This document shows, piece by piece, positions 6,281-8,782 of a DNA stretch of 8,782 bases. Each line of letters begins with the position of its first letter. Position 1 is the stretch's first letter. The notes beneath the pieces are model-generated. The model searched no databases. It was given only the letters and a program-made list of their open reading frames with translations, and had not been told where the DNA came from. Source of the DNA: Planctomycetota bacterium (GTDB lineage Bacteria > Planctomycetota > Phycisphaerae > UBA1845); assembly GCA_022561415.1 (NCBI GenBank), contig JADFRH010000081.1, positions 1-8,782 on the forward strand, written 5' to 3'. The position numbers were made by a program, and so were the translations under genes.

Positions 6281-6917
6281 ATGGCTGTGGCCAAGCGCAC
6301 GTCAAATAGGGCAACCAAGAAGAAGCCACAGAAGAAGCCCATCGAGTCCTACGACCACAAGGACAAGAAGCGGGCGAACAATCCGCCCGTGGGGTTGGTG
6401 ACGCCGGAGACCGATCCCGATCACGGGAAGAAAACGACCTACGAGTACGACCCGCGCATCTCGATCGACAGCTTGTCTGGGCGGGCAAGGCCGAGTAACG
6501 AGTCGTTCTGGATGATCGGCCAGCCGGATGTGGAGGTGAGAAGGGACGAAGGGACAGAGGGACGCAGGGACGCAAGGCGCGGATCGATACGTCGTGGAGG
6601 TTGGGGGGTTTGATTACTACAACCCGATCGACGGCAAGATCGAAAGCGGCGACACGAGCAAGATCGCAATGTGGATGCTGGACACCGACTACGACGGTCG
6701 CAGCCTGTACCCGTCGCAGGTGTTCTTCCCGATGGCCGGGGCGAAGGACGGCTGGGCGCGTTTGGCGAAGAACCTCAAGGCCGAGATCGACGAGGAATTG
6801 ATCGAAGCCTATCGCGGAACGATCTCGCTGCCGTTCGAGCCGGGCGACCACAAGCGCGTGGCGGTCAAGATCATCGACGACCGGGGGATTGAGAGCTTGA
6901 AGATTGTGGAGTGCTGA
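6281..6917 (+). pseudogene. Broken DNA methyltransferase (Mod-like), ends only
   Basis: The first frame starts at ATG 6281 (GGGGAG 4 bases upstream) and stops at 6613. It opens with a Lys/Arg-rich stretch, then IESYDHKDKKRANNPPVGLV and TPETDPD, which I recognise as the N-terminus of a common type III-like adenine-specific methyltransferase family. The end of the gene is in the next frame, readable from about 6580 (DRYVVEV) to TGA 6917. It contains MWMLDTDYDGRS, LKAEIDEEL and VAVKIIDDRGIESLK, the C-terminal module of such proteins. The roughly 210 residues present contain no DPPY-type or AdoMet-binding motif, whereas intact relatives are several times longer. The central part is therefore deleted, with a likely junction near KKTTYEYDPRI. 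The frame is also broken at the 8-base repeats (6542-6573). The C-terminal half may alternatively derive from a neighbouring gene of the same locus. It should have no methylation activity. Confidence 0.65.
6542..6573 (+). repeat. Four tandem 8-base units (AGGGACNN)
   Basis: AGGGACGA, AGGGACAG, AGGGACGC and AGGGACGC lie head to tail, followed by a degenerate AAGGCGC. The array sits exactly where the reading frame of the methyltransferase remnant shifts by one. Because the unit length is not a multiple of three, any gain or loss of a unit changes frame. Confidence 0.85.
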
Positions 6918-6920
6918 TCT

Positions 6921-6958
6921 TTGGCGAATTGTTGCTGCAGCAACCACTCTTCGCCCAA
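6921..6958 (+). promoter_or_regulatory. Nested palindrome upstream of the three-gene unit
   Basis: GTTGCTGCAGCAAC (6931-6944) is a perfect 14-base palindrome. It is enclosed by GGCGAA (6923-6928) and TTCGCC (6950-6955), with TT and AA continuing the pairing across one bulged C. It falls between the stop at 6917 and the GGAGG at 6966-6970. It could be an operator for the following genes, or a hairpin ending upstream transcripts, although there is no T-run. Confidence 0.5.
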
Positions 6959-6976
6959 CATTGATGGAGGAAAGAC

Positions 6977-7786
6977 ATGGCACCAAAGAAACCAAGAACT
7001 ACAAGTGCCTCCAGGACGAGGAAGTTGAAGAAGCGTTACAAGAAGGATTTTCTAGACCAAGTAATAGTGCGGGTCGATTTTGCTGCGCCGATTGAGATCG
7101 CACGGAGTGGCCCGCCTAGGTCGGTAACGAACGCCTTGGCCAAGACCTTCCCTGTTCCTGAACCCAAGAAGCTTGTAGTTCAGAGCGTTCATGTGACGCC
7201 AACGGATACCGAGCGTTCAAGCTTGGAGAAGCACGAATGGTGGTACCATAGCAATGACCGGCGAAAACTTACGAGAATCACCGACGCATCATTGATCTTG
7301 GAATACAAAAAAGGCAAGCATAAAGACTTCGCTGCGCTCCAGAAGGATTTCTTGCCCGTTGTGGCTGCGATGTACGACGAGTTTGACGGCTTGCAGATGC
7401 GGCGACTCGGCTTGCGCTATATCAACAAGATCGAGATTGCAGAAGGGGCTCCGACAGAGTGGCGTAAGTATCTGGACGACGACTTGCTTGCAGTCTTCGG
7501 CCTTGCCGACGACAAGAGAACAATCTCTCGCGCAATGCATTGGCTAGAGTTCAACTATGGGGACACGTATCTCAGATTTCAATACGGAATGCCGAATCCG
7601 GATTACCCCGCACCTGTTCGGCAAAAAATATTCACGCTGGACTACGATGCGTACTGCACGCTCCTGCTTGACAAGGGCGACCTCGCCAACTACCTAACGA
7701 GACTTCACGACAAGATTAGCCCTGCGTTTGAACAAGTCATCAAAGCCGCGCTGCGCAAGAGAATGGGTGTTATCAATGCCAAATGA
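6977..7786 (+). CDS. TIGR04255-like family protein
   Basis: The product has 269 residues from ATG 6977, with GGAGG 6 bases upstream. Residues 1-23 are very Lys/Arg-rich. Then comes FLDQVIVRVDF, an EYKKGKHKDFAALQKDFLPV segment, and RRLGLRYINKIEI at about 142-154. This order and the RLGLRYIN signature match the sporadically distributed TIGR04255 family, which is about 250 residues long and has no established activity. No nuclease, helicase or membrane motif is seen; the protein should be soluble and cytoplasmic. It is the first gene of an overlapping unit: its last 11 bases overlap the next start. The DNA is more A/T-rich than the kelch gene, fitting an accessory, possibly transferred gene. The family call is from recalled motifs, not a search. 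Confidence 0.75.
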   Translation: MAPKKPRTTSASRTRKLKKRYKKDFLDQVIVRVDFAAPIEIARSGPPRSVTNALAKTFPVPEPKKLVVQSVHVTPTDTERSSLEKHEWWYHSNDRRKLTRITDASLILEYKKGKHKDFAALQKDFLPVVAAMYDEFDGLQMRRLGLRYINKIEIAEGAPTEWRKYLDDDLLAVFGLADDKRTISRAMHWLEFNYGDTYLRFQYGMPNPDYPAPVRQKIFTLDYDAYCTLLLDKGDLANYLTRLHDKISPAFEQVIKAALRKRMGVINAK

Positions 7787-7958
7787 TTCGATCTATCCAA
7801 CTGAACAGACGCCCGCTTCCGAGACTGTCGCTGGCACGGATAAAGATGATGCATCATCCGCCGAGGAGATTAAGCAGGAATTTATGCAGCGCGTCCAGGA
7901 ATATGGAGTGGACAAGCCGCAACGCCGCCACGTAAGAGCTACGGTCATCCATGATTAG
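7776..7958 (+). CDS. Small acidic protein of unknown function
   Basis: The product has 60 residues from ATG 7776, overlapping the TIGR04255-like gene by 11 bases in another frame and overlapping the next gene by 8. An in-frame start at 7728 would place 16 more residues entirely inside the upstream gene and is less likely. The first half is Ser/Thr/Asp/Glu-rich and probably disordered. Residues about 28-43 (SAEEIKQEFMQRVQEY) should be a helix, and the tail is basic (KPQRRHVR). No DNA-binding or antitoxin motif is clear. The tight overlaps imply translational coupling and that the protein is made together with its neighbours. It may be a partner or chaperone for one of them, but that is a guess. 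Confidence 0.65.
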   Translation: MPNDSIYPTEQTPASETVAGTDKDDASSAEEIKQEFMQRVQEYGVDKPQRRHVRATVIHD

Positions 7959-8535
7959 AGAGACCAGAGTAGGAATACAACAGAAGGCTCGCGTGTGCCA
8001 GGGCGATGTCTTTCGCAATATCGAGTGCATCGAAAATGTTGTTCAGCAGGGCGGGATTCTTGAGGTGTCGAAAATCATCTTCCCGCTTGTGTTGGTGCTG
8101 ACGCAGGATTGCGACCTAGAGCAGGACTATCGTGTGCGGTGGTCCCGCCGCAAGCCAGCCAACCAAGACAAGGCGCTGGTTTCGGTCTTGGTCGCCCCGC
8201 TTTACAACGAAGAACATGTCTACTTAGGACAGCACCTCAGCGATCTTAAAATGAATATGGAGCCGATCAACAAAGGCAAGACTCCGGGGGAAAACCTTCG
8301 CGCGAACAATAACCCGCGGTACCACTTCCTCAAATTCCCAGAGCGAATCCAGATCGTCCGCTCTGTGATCGACTTCAAGCATTACTTCTCCGTCCATGTG
8401 GAGTACCTTAAGAAAATCAAGCGGGCACACTTTCTTTGTCAGCTTGCAGACCTAGATAGAGAGAATGTCAGTCAACGGTTCGCCAGCTTCCTTTCGAGGA
8501 TTGGACTTCCCGATGTTCCGAAGAAGAAGCGCTAG
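7951..8535 (+). CDS. TQDCDLEQD-motif protein of unknown function
   Basis: The product has 194 residues from ATG 7951, which overlaps the preceding stop within ATGATTAG, suggesting translational re-initiation; no good ribosome binding site is present. An early CQGDVF is followed by a hydrophobic beta strand and the striking VLVLTQDCDLEQD at about residues 47-59, then LVAPLYNEE, a Gly- and Asn-rich NPRYHFLKFP segment and a C-terminal SQRFASFLSRIGLP. I recall this arrangement (QGDxF, TQ-x-CDLxxD, NxRYxxL, RFAxxxxRxGLP) from uncharacterised bacterial proteins in variable regions, without a named activity. The conserved Asp/Cys cluster could be catalytic or metal-binding, which is inference. No membrane segment is evident. 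It is the last gene of the unit. Confidence 0.7.
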   Translation: MIRETRVGIQQKARVCQGDVFRNIECIENVVQQGGILEVSKIIFPLVLVLTQDCDLEQDYRVRWSRRKPANQDKALVSVLVAPLYNEEHVYLGQHLSDLKMNMEPINKGKTPGENLRANNNPRYHFLKFPERIQIVRSVIDFKHYFSVHVEYLKKIKRAHFLCQLADLDRENVSQRFASFLSRIGLPDVPKKKR

Positions 8536-8782
8536 CATAAGCGGAGGATGACCGGGGACATCGCGGCGATATTGGAAAAACACGGCAGCGCGTGATCCAT
8601 GTTGTTTCAGCGATCGGTGGGTAGGCCACGGCGGTTGTCCGCCGCTCTGCGATTCGTTTGGCGTGCAGATGCCCGGTCCGGAACTTTGTTGGCGGCAGCA
8701 ACACCGACACAACCCCTGCTGGCGATACGGAGACCTCCGGTTCTGGCAGTGTCAGTGCTGTTCGTCACCCGTGGCCGCCCGT
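8536..8782. other. Right-edge stretch with no supported gene
   Basis: Short frames on both strands have no convincing ribosome binding site or protein-like composition, although frames open to the right edge cannot be excluded as parts of a gene beyond it. A perfect hairpin, CGGCGG-TTGT-CCGCCG, lies at 8629-8644. It is about 94 bases past the last stop and lacks a T-run, so it is at best a weak terminator candidate. Confidence 0.5.

Noticed and set aside
8548..8595. Fifteen-residue ORF (MTGDIAAILEKHGSA) after the last gene
   Set aside because: The GGAGG abuts the ATG with no spacing and the peptide is too short to judge. It could be a relic of a lost gene.
8629..8644. Hairpin CGGCGG-TTGT-CCGCCG as terminator of the three-gene unit
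   Set aside because: The stem is perfect, but there is no T-run and it lies about 94 bases past the stop, so it is not called as a terminator.
8452..8712. Minus-strand frames opposite the 3' end of the last gene
   Set aside because: They overlap a well-supported plus-strand gene end and have no ribosome binding site or recognisable domain.

Overview
The window most likely comes from a planctomycete (Planctomycetota), probably a Phycisphaerae-like bacterium. This rests on sequence style alone: a membrane protein ending in a C-x2-C-DYDL-TG-...-CPECG zinc ribbon, a long secreted Cys-rich protein with CC...G-x-C...TC type motifs, and a kelch protein with a short C-terminal sorting tail beginning VPAMSG. 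No rRNA, tRNA, CRISPR array or complete insertion sequence is visible.

The left two thirds (1-5816) is coded on the minus strand. A secreted Cys-rich protein (1-2201) runs off the left edge. A 506-base gene-free stretch (2202-2707), dense in inverted repeats, follows. Next come two small membrane proteins (2708-3061 and 3184-3615), a conserved-looking 60-residue protein (3786-3968), a TPR protein (4030-4566) and an exported six-bladed kelch propeller (4743-5816). The TPR and kelch genes each have a nearly identical 37-base promoter-like element in front of them (32 of 37 bases shared by my hand alignment), which suggests joint control.

The right third (5979-8535) is coded on the plus strand. 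It opens with a tiny lipoprotein-like ORF (5979-6116). Then comes a wrecked DNA-methyltransferase-type gene (6281-6917): recognisable N- and C-terminal ends, no catalytic core, and a frameshift at a run of 8-base tandem repeats. Just downstream, behind a perfect 14-base palindrome, is a compact overlapping three-gene unit (6977-8535). It comprises a TIGR04255-like protein, a 60-residue acidic protein and a 194-residue protein with a TQDCDLEQD motif. This unit beside a dead restriction-modification remnant is the best candidate here for an undescribed system, possibly defence-related, but no function can be assigned from sequence alone. The last 247 bases hold no gene I can support.
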